A stretch of 64,000 nt of DNA from Isoetes taiwanensis (taxonomy: Eukaryota > Streptophyta > Lycopodiopsida > Isoetales > Isoetaceae). Positions 32,350-43,098 of this stretch are shown in pieces. A model generated the notes under the pieces. It was not told where the DNA came from and searched no databases. It worked only from the letters and a program-made list of their open reading frames with translations. The position numbers and the translations under genes were made by a program. The stretch lies in assembly GCA_021234155.1 (NCBI GenBank), contig JAJEKV010000079.1:2050789-2114788 (forward strand). Direction: 5' to 3'. Numbering within the stretch: position 1 is the first letter of the stretch; the number at the start of each line of letters is the position of its first letter.

Positions 32350-33115
32350 TTAACATTCTAAATAGTTCACGAAAGTTCTAGAATGTTCTGGAAGGCTCTA
32401 GAAAGTCCTAGAATCTTCTAGAAAGTTCTAGAAAGTTCCAGAATATTCTAGAATTTTTTAGAATATGATAGAATCTAGGGGGAATCTAAGAGAATCCTTC
32501 CAGAAAGTTCCAAATTGTTCTTATATGTAGGGGAATCTACGAGAATGTAAGGGAATCTAGGGAAATACTTCCAGAAAGTTCTAGGATGTTTTGAAAGTTT
32601 CAGAATGTTTCAGAAAGTCTTAGTTATAGAATGTAAAGGAATCCAGGAGAATCTAACGGAATCTAAGAAATCTCATAAAATGTAAGAGAATCTATGAAAA
32701 TATTTACAACTCTAAGGGAATCTCTTAGAATCTAGGGGAATCTTCATAAGATCTAAGGGAATCTTTATAAAATCTAAAGGAATCTAAGAAAATCTTGATG
32801 AAATCTTAGAGTATCTTGGAGAACCTTTATAGAATCTCTTTGAATCTCATATAATGTAAGGGAACCTAGGTCAATCTTATAAAATCTAAAGGGATCTAAG
32901 GGGTTCTTCATAGAATTTTAGAGAATCTAGGGAAATCTAATGGAATCTAGAGGAAATCTTCATAGAATACAAGGAACCTTATAAAATCTAACAGAATCTA
33001 ATGGAATCTTATAAAATTTAGAGGAATCTTCACGAAACCTCTAAGAGAACCTTGGTAGAATCTTAGAGAATCTATGAATTTAGAGTATTCTCAAGAGATT
33101 CTTTTAGAATGTCGG
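32350..33115. repeat. Degenerate GAATCT array, right part
   Basis: Starts with a GTTCTAGAA(A/T)G sub-array (32365-32600) and passes into GGAATCTAAGG phrases to 33115. Same strand bias as the left part. Confidence 0.9.
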
Positions 33116-33119
33116 GCAT

Positions 33120-34780
33120 GACATGAACTTGCACCGTAGAAACATGCTAAAACTAGAACATTGCACCGTTGAAACATGCTAAAACTGGAACAATGCGACG
33201 AAGGACGTAGTAAATTTCTTGTATATATATTTTTTTTTGTGTTATATTGAATGTGAAGCTACTTTGGATTCTATATCAAAGCGGTACACAAACACAACTA
33301 CCAAATCAACAATCCTATTTCGTCTCACTTAGTAATCCTAGCATTTGTCTTGTATCAACAATCCTATTTCGTCTCACTTGGTAATCCTAGCATTTGTCTT
33401 ATATCAAAATCATTTCTAGCAACCTGCAACATAGCTGCAACGGAGATCAAAGACTTTTTGTAACTCATTATTTGTATGTCACTAGAATATGCATGTAGAA
33501 ACCACAGAAGGCGAGATGCCTTTAAACCATTTTGCAGAGCATAAAGAGATCTCAAGTAGAAAAAATAGCCCGGGCCGCAAGGAACACCACAAGTGAGAGG
33601 GAGTCAGCCTTTAACCAAAAAACGCCCAATCTAAACCTATAAGTTGGAAAATCCTTCACAACGCGAAGAAATCGGCCTATAAAGTTTCCTTTAATCTTGC
33701 CTTACAAACTTGCCTTAATTTGGCCTTACAAATCTGTTGCTACTGCCGCTGCAAATAAACCCATCTTCACGCAGTCTTTTTCCTTCCAGTTTCAATATTA
33801 TCTATCTATCTTCGAAAGTAGCTGCAATGTGACAGGGCTTGGAGAAGGAAAAAGAACATGGACAACCACTGTTAAGCACAGAACCAGGATTTAATAGCTT
33901 ACCCCAAAAGCCAAGTATTTTTTTCCACTGTGAGTATCCATTTGACCTAGAATCATGCTTACTGAAAAGAACTTGGTGTGTCGCTTGAGCAGAGAACAGA
34001 GGCAGAAAAATCATGATTTTTCTGATCTTTGTGCGCAGATTTTTTTTCTAAAAAAGGCAGGGAGGAATCTGCGCTAGAGATTAAACCCTGAGAAGGCCTA
34101 AAAATCATGATTTGGCCCTTGTGATTTGGGCCCTTGTGATTTGGGCTGATACATCTGTTCTAGTTCTGATCTCCCCTATCGCAGAAGCAGATAAATCTAG
34201 TTCTCATCTCCCCTGCCGCAGAAGCATATAGATGGATCTTAGAGGAAACATCGAGATCTTTATTGTGCTTTTTCTGTATTTCTAGTGTCGTTTTAAAACT
34301 ACAATAATTTGCAGCGACAAGAGAACCTCATTTTTATTAAAACTTTTTTTCCGCCAAAAAAATTATAGAAACACATTTGCAAACATTATTGTGGAACTGA
34401 TTTGCATCATTGCGAGGAAGATTGTCAACACTATATAAATTGTTGCTAGCATTACAATATCTTGAATGTTCTGAGACTCGATTCATTATTTCTCTCAATT
34501 TTCTCTAGCTCAACACAATATCTAATGCAAGGGATGTTAATATGGACTGGAGATTTCGCCAATGCTAAGCCAATTTGTTGTGTACAAATTTGGACATTTC
34601 ATGGTTATGAATTCGCAAATGCATACTTTAAGTGGTACATGCCGATATAAAGCCATTATGCCCCCTTCTTTAATCTTTTATTATTCCTATCGAAAGAATA
34701 GAAAGCGAACCACAAAAATCCATACCTCTTAAAACACAAAACATGTGCAAGAACTTTAAACATACACGTCTCTATCCAAT
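33120..34780. other. Intergenic, no gene recognised
   Basis: Contains a direct repeat of about 50 bp (CAACAATCCTATTTCGTCTC at 33308 and 33356), two AGAACATTGCACCGT-like copies near 33140-33200, and a duplicated TCTAGTTCTSATCTCCCCT at 34158/34197. Nothing coding is supported. Confidence 0.5.
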
Positions 34781-34785
34781 CCCTT

Positions 34786-35057
34786 TACGTCAAGGTAAGT
34801 GGGGCTGCATTCTTGCATCTTCTTGAATCATTCTTGTCAACAATGAAAAATCGCCCCTCCAAAACCTGTAGAATCCGGTCTCTCCCTTACCTTGACGTAG
34901 TAGAATGGCATGGGGTCAGCCATTCTTGCTGCCCCTATGACCTGCAAAATCAGGTTGCGCCTACACGGCGCTCCTTGATTTTGCGGCGCTCCTTGAGCGC
35001 GACCTGATTTTGCAGGTCATGGGGGCAGCAAGAATGGCTTTCCACATGCCATTCTAC
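34786..35057. repeat. Strong long hairpin, with a second inverted pair upstream
   Basis: Arms 34900-34960 and 34997-35057 (61 nt each) are complementary at 56 of 61 positions with no gaps, around a 36-nt loop. The arms include GCCATTCTTGCTGCCCC and GACCTGCAAAATCAGGT. Immediately upstream, TACGTCAAGGTAAG (34786-34799) pairs perfectly with 34886-34899. The shape and length fit a plant microRNA precursor or a young MITE. No protein-coding frame fits. Confidence 0.85.
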
Positions 35058-35414
35058 ATAACATCCCACAATTATAAATCGTATGCCTCTTTCATCCATG
35101 CACTTGCTACGAAGGCTACAATATATAGCAAGAAAGCAAGTAGCCCAATCAATGTAATATTTTCCTTGGGATATTTTTCCCTTAAGGTTAACTTACATTA
35201 CATCAAGATACTTACACGTCTCTATTCTCAAATATCTTGAAGGGAAGAACACCTTTTTCTAAATATCTAACTTCATATCAGGTTTCAGATTTCAAAGGCC
35301 ATCTACTTATAGCAAGGTATCTAGGCCTGATGGAGACCTCAGAAATGGACCCCAATATAGTTACTTTGTATTGAAAGTTGTTGGATAGATGGAACTCCGG
35401 ATTTGGGTTGGAGT

Positions 35415-36865
35415 TCGCCGGAAACCTCATAAGGTTTCTTGTTGAAACTTAATGTGGTTTTAGTGGAAACTTGATGTAGTTTCATGGAAACTACATAAAG
35501 TTTCCATTGAAACCATATTAAGTTTCCATGGATACTATGTTAGATTTCCTCTAGTGAAAACCTTGTAAGGTTTCCAATATGGAAACTATATGTAGTTTAC
35601 TTTTGGGAAAACCCTATAAGGTTTTCGCATTTTAAAATAAAATGAAAGAGTCTAGGCACGTGTGTAAGATCTTGTGGCACATTTGCAAGATTGTCTGACA
35701 AGATGTAATCTACCCACATGTGTAAGATCTTGTGGAAGATTGTATTATGAAATGCGTTAATGGTGTCCTTTTAGCGTGAGGAGGGCGCCAACATTTTGAA
35801 TGTTTTTGCACCCAAATTAAATGTCAGAATGTTAGAATTTTGAATTTTAGAATGTTTTTGCACCCAAATTGCAACGCATTTAGACTTAGTTCTGTGAAGC
35901 TAAAAAGGAATAATAATAAGTATATGAATCCCTCATGGGGTAAAGAAATTATAAAGCCAAGGAAAACTTATATCTTTAAAATATTATTAAAGGGCTGATA
36001 ACGGGGCGCCGAGCTGCTAACGCAAAAACCTGTATCAGCGATAATGGAGCTTGCCGGATCTGCTGGAAAAAGGCCGATTCTTCATAGAAAAAGATCAATC
36101 TCTCCCTATTCATAGCCGAATCGCTATTATTCAATCCTATCTACCAGTTTCCGGCTATTCACAGCCAAAAAGGGATCGATGGCGCAGTCCGACGATAGGC
36201 TGCATCAAGTTATCACTAATCTGCCCAAAAATCAACCAAAACTATGACATCAGATTTAAGAACCACCTCTTCAAAATTATCATGTTCGATACTGGGAGTC
36301 TTTGCATAAACCCTTATTCTTCTTCTCCTTTAACAGCTGGGTATGCCTATCCCATTCTTTTAGATCCTAATCCAAAGCTAAATCGACTATACCAAGAAGT
36401 CTAGGGCGATGGCACAGCATGTGCAAAAAGCAGGGTCTGAGCAGGGTCGGCAACAGGGCAAGAAACACTATCGCTGGGAAGATTTGAGGGTAGTTTCTGA
36501 ATCAATAGAAAGAAACACATATTCCATTCTTATAGATATGAAATCACACGAAATACCATGAAGAAATCACCAAGAAGTACTCTCATATAGAAAAACACTC
36601 CAGCTCTCAAAATCCCGCTCAGAATCGAATGGAATGCTGTGTTGAAAAATGCTGAAATTTTAGAAATAAGAGAAGAATGCTTAAGAGCTTTGCGCATTAA
36701 ATGCTACCAAGCAAAAGATTTACTGGCGCATATTGAAGCGCAGATGGGCAAGACTGAAATTATTAAAAGATGAATGAAAAGGACAGGTTTGAAATAAAAC
36801 TGATATAGTTTCTAATGAAACTATGTGTAGTTTCCATATTGAAACTAAATATAGTTTCATATTCT
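35415..36865. repeat. Two clusters of GGAAACT..AGTTTCC inverted motifs
   Basis: From 35418 to 35632 about ten units such as GGAAACTACATAAAGTTTCC and GGAAACTATATGTAGTTT alternate. A second cluster of four lies at 36805-36865. The 1.2 kb between holds a 117-aa frame (36051-36404) of no recognised family. The layout resembles the GGAAACCTCCCC field at 22.5-23.1 kb and the MULE, i.e. subterminal repeats, but no terminal repeat or target duplication was found. Confidence 0.6.
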
Positions 36866-36869
36866 TTGG

Positions 36870-38130
36870 AGGATAACCCTGATCGGGCGTAGATAAAGTC
36901 ATCGGATGGATATGGGCTTAAATAATGTGCTTTTAGTACGGAATAAGTATATATGTCATAGTTAAAAGTCTGATAGATGATTTATTTATCGATTCCATTA
37001 AGGTTTGATGGACGGCCTATGTATCGATTCCATTACCTCGAACACCTGATACTTGGTTACAGAGTTCACAATGATCACACTTGCTAATGGGTATGATGTA
37101 TTAGGACATTCCATGCAATATTGAAATCATTACTTCAGTTGCAATATATAGCACAATAGCAGGGGGTTCCAGGGGGATTTGATATGGATATAATCCGAAA
37201 CCATAAACTATATCCCTAAAATAATTAAATGGGTTGTTATAAAAAAAAAAAAAACCATTTTAAGATAAGAAATGATCATTTGCTCACTGGTTAGATTGTT
37301 TAAAGTAGTCTTATTAGGACATTGAGTCATTTTGGTAGAGGCTCGAATCCCCCATATTTCATATTCTAAAACCTTAAGCGAAGAGGTATAGAGGTTCGAT
37401 ATTCCATCAAAACCTTAGGCAAACTTGTATTTGACATCTCCAAATCATAGGCGCCTCCAATCACAAATGAGTATAAACGAAACGAGAGGTGCCCAGAGGC
37501 TCCAACATACGGTCGTCGTAGGATCGACGGATCCGAGGACTGTGGTAGTCTAGGGTGCACCTCGTTTATAATATGTGCGGCATTCTCATATGTGCAAAAT
37601 CTGCATCCAGAAGACAAAGCATGCAATCATCTTATGAATCAACGGCACCGATAATTTTGCAAAGCAATCTTTCATCCATCTAGAAGACATGCAACAATCA
37701 TGTTGCAAAGAAAGCTAACATGGGGTCAAAGCAGAAGTTGCTAACGAAACCAGTTCTATAGAACCATTCAACTATTCAAATTGAACAGGTTCATCTCTCT
37801 TAGTTTGATGAACCATATCACTCTTTTATTAAAGTCTGGCAATACAGAACGGCAACCCAACAAGTGAAATATTATTACAAAGCTTTTTTATCAACATAAT
37901 TTGATCAAATAGTATTATAATCACATCTTCAGGACCCCAGCGCCCCCCTCCCCCCCCCCTTCCAATTATGATGATTGAATCGAGTTAGATTTTATCGTTC
38001 ACAAAGAACAATGGCTATATGCAAATTTGAGAATACTAATTTCTTCTACTAACATAACCTCATCTCCATTTTCCCATTTTACTTTTATATTTACCAAGGT
38101 GGTGACCACTTTACCAAGGTGGTCTCCCCC
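36870..38130. other. Intergenic, no gene recognised
   Basis: AT-rich with a duplicated GGATGG/ATCGATTCCATTA phrase (36988 and 37024). It includes C-runs at 37943-37960. Short minus-strand frames at 37366-37626 have no recognised family. Confidence 0.45.
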
Positions 38131-38133
38131 CTC

Positions 38134-39160
38134 CCACACCAAGCCCCCACCCCCCCTTTCCATCCTGTATAATCCAATACTCAAACTGATTAATGTACAA
38201 TACATACAACATGGGAGAGAGTGGGCACCATTGGCAGACTCTTATACTATTGCTTAATTTGTCCTGATGGTGGCATTCAAGGTGAAAAGGTTTCATAGAG
38301 ATTGTACGCTGCATTTTGCATCTCTTGGAGGACTTCCAATTGCATCCATCTATCTCACAACTTCTCCCTAGGGACTATGTTAAAAGCTTTGGCAAAGTCC
38401 ACAAAGCATATACAAATCCTATAGTTTGATTCTGTATGTACATGTCAATGTAGTGTTTAGGGGCAATAATTGAGCCTGCATGTCTAGTATCTCATGAAAA
38501 TAAGATGCTCATTTGCATATATTAGTTTCCCGATGATATGGGGAGCAAGTCCCCGTCCCCCCCCAAATCCTGTATAATCCAATACTCAAACTGATTAATG
38601 TACAATACAAACAACATGGAAGAGAGTGGGCACCATTGGCAGACTCCCATACTATTGTTGTTAATTCGTCTGGATGGTGGCATTCAAGGTGAACAGGTTT
38701 CATAGAGATTCGACGCTGCATTTTGCATCTTTTGGAGGACTTCCAATTGCATCCATCTATCTCACAACTTCTCCCTAGGGACTATGTCAAAAGCTTTGGC
38801 AAAGTCCACAAAGCAGATACAAATCCTATAGTTTGTTTCGGTTGTCCTCTAACAAGGTGCACAATGTGAAAATATTGTCGATGGTGGAGTGTTTAGGCCT
38901 ACACCTTGCACATATAACTGCGCACACCTATGTTTCCTCTGTCTATACCATCATTGATTGCTCAAGAATGTCGGCCATCAGTTTAACAATAAGCTGATTA
39001 TGAATTATGTAGTAGTTGGTAGAGCAGTGAGTATCACATGCCTTATGTATATCCTGCTGATTGTCCATTATGAGGGGAAGCTTTCCAGAGGGGCCATGTT
39101 AAGCAGACTGGTAGAGACGGGTCAATTTATGGTCCAACACACTTTAACAGTTTTCTCCAT
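38134..39160 (-). pseudogene. LINE reverse transcriptase fragments, with an internal duplication
   Basis: Read on the minus strand from right to left: VKLMADILEQSM (about 38960-39000), RPKHSTIDNIFTLCTLLEDN (about 38830-38900), the VDFAKAFD-like block (about 38780-38820, frameshifted), and the QGCPLSP block read as CPLSPMLYVLYINQFEYWI. The last part occurs twice, at about 38160-38420 and 38575-38845, 85-95% alike by eye. The blocks match the LINE at 25.9-28.9 kb. Many stops; no catalytic motif seen. Confidence 0.8.
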
Positions 39161-39169
39161 TTGCAAGTC

Positions 39170-41115
39170 TTTAGGAGGAGGAGGAGGAGCTTGCATTTCT
39201 ATCTATATTTTTAGGATAGTTGAATCTAACTTATATATTGCCACTCTTTCTCAAGTATACACAATCCAGTGTATGGCAAAGTATTTTAAAGGAATAAAAA
39301 AAATTCCTTCTAGCCGTGGGATTAACAGGCACCTAGAAATTTGGATGGAATTTATCCTAGCAGTAAAATTTTGGTTCAAAAAATTTCCTTCAAGTCTCAG
39401 AAAGAAAAGGATCTCAGATTTCCTTTTTTCTCTGTAAAAATAGAAATTCATTAAATTTTGCTTTTTAACCTTTTGTTATACTTTCATTAGATGCATATGC
39501 ATTAATATTTAGTTAGAGTAGAATAGCCTTAGCCCTTTAAAAAAGCAGACTAAGTAACCATATAAAAAAATCCTACAACTTTTTTTTTTTGTACCGGAAA
39601 AAAACGTACCCATATGAACATTCTTATATGCCTCTTTTTTGATCGGCCGTATATCCTGCTATATTTTCAGTGAACTGGAAAAATCATTTTTTGAACCACA
39701 AATCCTGTGAAGCGCCTAGGACTTTGCCGTACATAGACACAATCTAAGTATATATTGCCTCTAGCCCGATATATGACTACACTTGGTTCTAGGCATACGT
39801 ATAGGATCATATGTGGTCCCACTTTGTAGAATATTGAAGAATTGTTATCCCAGCCAATAACAAACAATATCATCTAGAGATTGCATTTCATTTGTCAATG
39901 CTATTCATTTATTGACTCTCTCCCAAGTGTAGGTACACGAGTGGCATATAGTGAATGCCGATTATGATTGTACAATGAATACCACCACTTCGAGAAAAAA
40001 TAAAACCTCAATCCCAATTATGATGGTTAATTATTTTATAGTGGCTGGAGATATATATGGCCATACATTATTTAGGTGGCCATACATTATTTAGGTGGCT
40101 ATTGTAGTGGCTAAACGCCTCCGCCACAATTGTCTACCATGCCATGTGTGGGCATAGGTGGCACTAAAACTTATATTAATACCATAGATATCTTGAAACC
40201 AGTAAAACTTATAATAATACCATAGATATCTTGAAAAGCAGAAAAATAAACGGTCTAAGAAGAAAGATCGTTAACTGAAAGAAGAAGCAACGAGAATATG
40301 AGGAACAAGGGCAGAGCAAGTAAGTGCCATATGGGAATGTGGGGCTCTTGATATGTATCTATGCTAAATTTGGTGGAGGAATTCCAGGAGATTAGAGGCC
40401 CACATGGCAATACAAGACACTGAGATGTTATGTAAGTGGGCCAAGCTTTGGCGTGTTGCACATTTGGCTTTTAGCACAACTGGGCACATCATGTTTGTCT
40501 TTTGCTTCTTGCTTCTTCCTATTGCCTTGGCAAGTTGGCACAACCTTTGAAAGTAACATATAACTGAAGCAGGATTTACACTCTGCCCTGTTGGGAGTAC
40601 ACAGAACACGACACCCATTGTTCTTGACTCACACGCCATATCGATGGCCATAATAAAACTCAATCCTTGAATCAATGGCTCTCCACATTCTTATACTACC
40701 ATTACTAGCAATAGCAATCTATGACTAGACGTGCTAGGAATGAACAAGAGGTGGCCACTTTGTGGATTGACATTAGTACACTTAGAGATATACTAGTTTT
40801 TTCAAGAAAGGGAGGGGCAATTCTTGTGCAAGATCTATGCATACTTTTTCTAGAACTTTCAACAATCCAGAACTTTCAACACGGTTTGCCCTCGCCACAT
40901 ATCTTTTGTGGGTGGGCCTGCGATACCGAATTCATATATGAATGACACTTCGATTCTCGTTTCTCCTTCTTAAAACGTAACAAAATCACATACATATGCT
41001 TGCAGTCCCAACACGTGTAATAGAGGATCACGCATATGTGCAACACGTGTCATAAAATGGTGCATATACACACATACAGACACGCATGTATTTGCAATAC
41101 ACGTAATCAAAAGAG
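39170..41115. other. Intergenic, no gene recognised
   Basis: Contains a short tandem duplication of GGCCATACATTATTTAGGTG (40059 and 40078) and of CTTATAATAATACCATAGAT-like sequence (40170 and 40207). Two frames over 100 codons exist but look like chance. Confidence 0.5.
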
Positions 41116-41117
41116 CA

Positions 41118-41340
41118 CACACATGCACACACGCTCTCACGCAGAATATGCACACCCCGGGTTCTGGGAGGGGGGTGTCTCCTAGAGTAGTATATGCAGT
41201 TTGGTATATGCGTCATTCTCTTAAACGAGCATACGCACGCGCACACGCACGCACGCAGACTATGCACACCCCGGTTTCTTGGAGGGGGGTGTCTCTTAGA
41301 TAGTATATGTAGTTTGGCATATGCGTCATTCTTTCCTGTG
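41118..41340. repeat. Tandem duplication, about 110-bp unit, two copies
   Basis: Each copy has a CACACGCA-type run, then ATGCACACCCCGG, GGAGGGGGGTGTCTC and ATATGCGTCATTCT. Copies begin near 41118 and 41230 and differ at about one position in ten. Confidence 0.85.
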
Positions 41341-41344
41341 TAGA

Positions 41345-42838
41345 TCTTATTGGTCATCCCTTTTTCCCTTCAAAGACGCTTCATATTAAAGAATTTGTGT
41401 GGTACATCATTCAAATAATGCTTGCTGAAAAACTTGGTCTATTGGTTGGAAATATGATTTTTCAATATTGTGGAAGGGCATACCTTCAATATAATGACCA
41501 TTGTAGGCCCCAATAAAAAGCAACATATGGGGGCAAGCATGTGAGGTCTCTATATGGTATGCAAAGTAACGTGCATAAAGTGTTTTGTATAATGGAAGTT
41601 ATGCAAAACTAAGATTATTGACCGTTAAGCATGCATCATGCCTCAATATTCACAGTTAGAACATGGAATTCCCACAAAATTACAAAAGTCGTGGGTCCAA
41701 ATTAGGTGCATGGGACCAACTAATTATACTGGACAACTCCTGGCAATGTCTTAAGTGTTGGCAAAAAGACAAATGTCTAGATTGGCATTCTTTACCAACT
41801 ATCATAATACCAAAATCTATATTCATAGAATCTGTTGAGACATATATTAGTGAAAACGAAATTCGAAAAACAAAACAAATTGTGAAACTTCATCGGACAC
41901 TATCTTCTTCTATCCTGTTCATGGAAACTTACATGTCAAATAAGCATGTTCATGGAAAATTACAAGCCAAAGAAGTTAGGATAAGTTTTTACTTTATAGG
42001 ATCTACAATGTCCATGGAATTCAAATGAAAGTATAGCCATCAAGCAAGTGGTGCGAAGGATAAACGGGGCCTTAAAAGTGCCCTAGGTCACTACATCCCG
42101 ATAAAAGGTGTTCTTACAATGGCCCTCCAGATCATGTCAACCGAATCAGTGGTTTGCAGCATGCAGCTTCCAATGTCTAAAGCTGCAAGGCGGTTAATTC
42201 TGTGGATCCCTCATGAGAAATGCCAAGATGGCTGCTTTATTTTGAGACAAAAGCGCATTAAGAATCTGTCGCGATGCGAGGAGGTTTTGTTGGCATTCAG
42301 AATGGTCAAGAAGAGGGCTGGAGGTGCGGCGAATATAAGTTCGAAATTTTGCTTTCAATTTGACCATATAAATGTAGAGAAATGATCCTAAATTTAAAGT
42401 TGATAAGTTCATCAGTGTGGGAAATTGTGTCTACAGTCTACAGTTCTTCTGTTGATAGGGTTTGGGGTAAGTGGAAGGTGGCGGCAGGATCTTTTCCAAT
42501 TTCAGTTAATACGGCATTGTAGATGTATGTATTGTATTGTCCATCATGTAGACATACGTATTGTATATATCCACCTTGTATCTCAATACGTTGATTTTAT
42601 TGCATATACCTAAATAGAAAAATAAATTATTATTTACGCTGTGCGATTACCATTCAATTTACCTTTGAGGAGATTAGAATCAGGAACGACTGTCCAAAAA
42701 TAAAAGGGAAATGCTAAAAATGGGAAAAACGCGTAAAAAGGCAAATTAAAGGAAATAGAAAAGAAAATGCCGCCGGTAACTTTTCCGATGGAACTGAGGG
42801 ATTTCAGATATTAAGCTCTGCCTTAAAAGGGCAGATCA
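41345..42838. other. Upstream intergenic region of the PB1 gene
   Basis: Two open frames (41663-42028, 121 aa; 42119-42385, 88 aa) have no recognised family and no splice context. A GTAGACATACGTATTGTAT/GTAGATGTATGTATTGTAT direct repeat lies at 42520-42565. I see no other feature. Confidence 0.4.
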
Positions 42839-42839
42839 T

Positions 42840-43098
42840 TCTCCACCGGAGAGGGAAGAGAGGAGCTCCTCTGCAGCGCCTTTCCACGGTCTGCAGCGAC
42901 TTTCGAGCTTATCCTTGAATTTTTATCTTGAATTCTTCTGGCTGAACTCCCAGTTCAGATTTGCGCCAGATTTTTAAGACCCAGTTTAGATTTTGCTTAT
43001 TGTTCTGTATATAAGCTCTTCTTCATATCCGTCCTCTATTTCCATTTGATTTTTTTCATTGATTCATTTATTTCCGTCCTTTAGACCTGTGGGCAGTC
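42840..43098 (+). promoter_or_regulatory. Probable 5' leader and core promoter of the PB1 gene
   Basis: GC-richer than the upstream DNA, with CTTAAAAGGG (42822) as a possible weak TATA element, purine-rich GAGAGGGAAGAGAGGAG near 42847 and pyrimidine-rich TTTCCGTCC stretches up to the ATG, a common plant leader composition. An in-frame TGA at 43060 bounds the coding region. Confidence 0.35.

Noticed and set aside
30490-33115. Repeat-spacer look of the GAATCT array, CRISPR-like at first glance.
   Set aside because: Spacing is irregular, repeats are degenerate and short, and the genome is eukaryotic.
35386-36890. Terminal inverted repeats for the GGAAACT-motif element.
   Set aside because: Comparing the outer 50 bp of both sides gave no convincing complementary match or target duplication.
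41663-42385. Frames of 121 and 88 aa upstream of the PB1 gene as separate genes.
   Set aside because: No recognised family, no splice context and no supporting promoter; kept only as a note in the intergenic entry.
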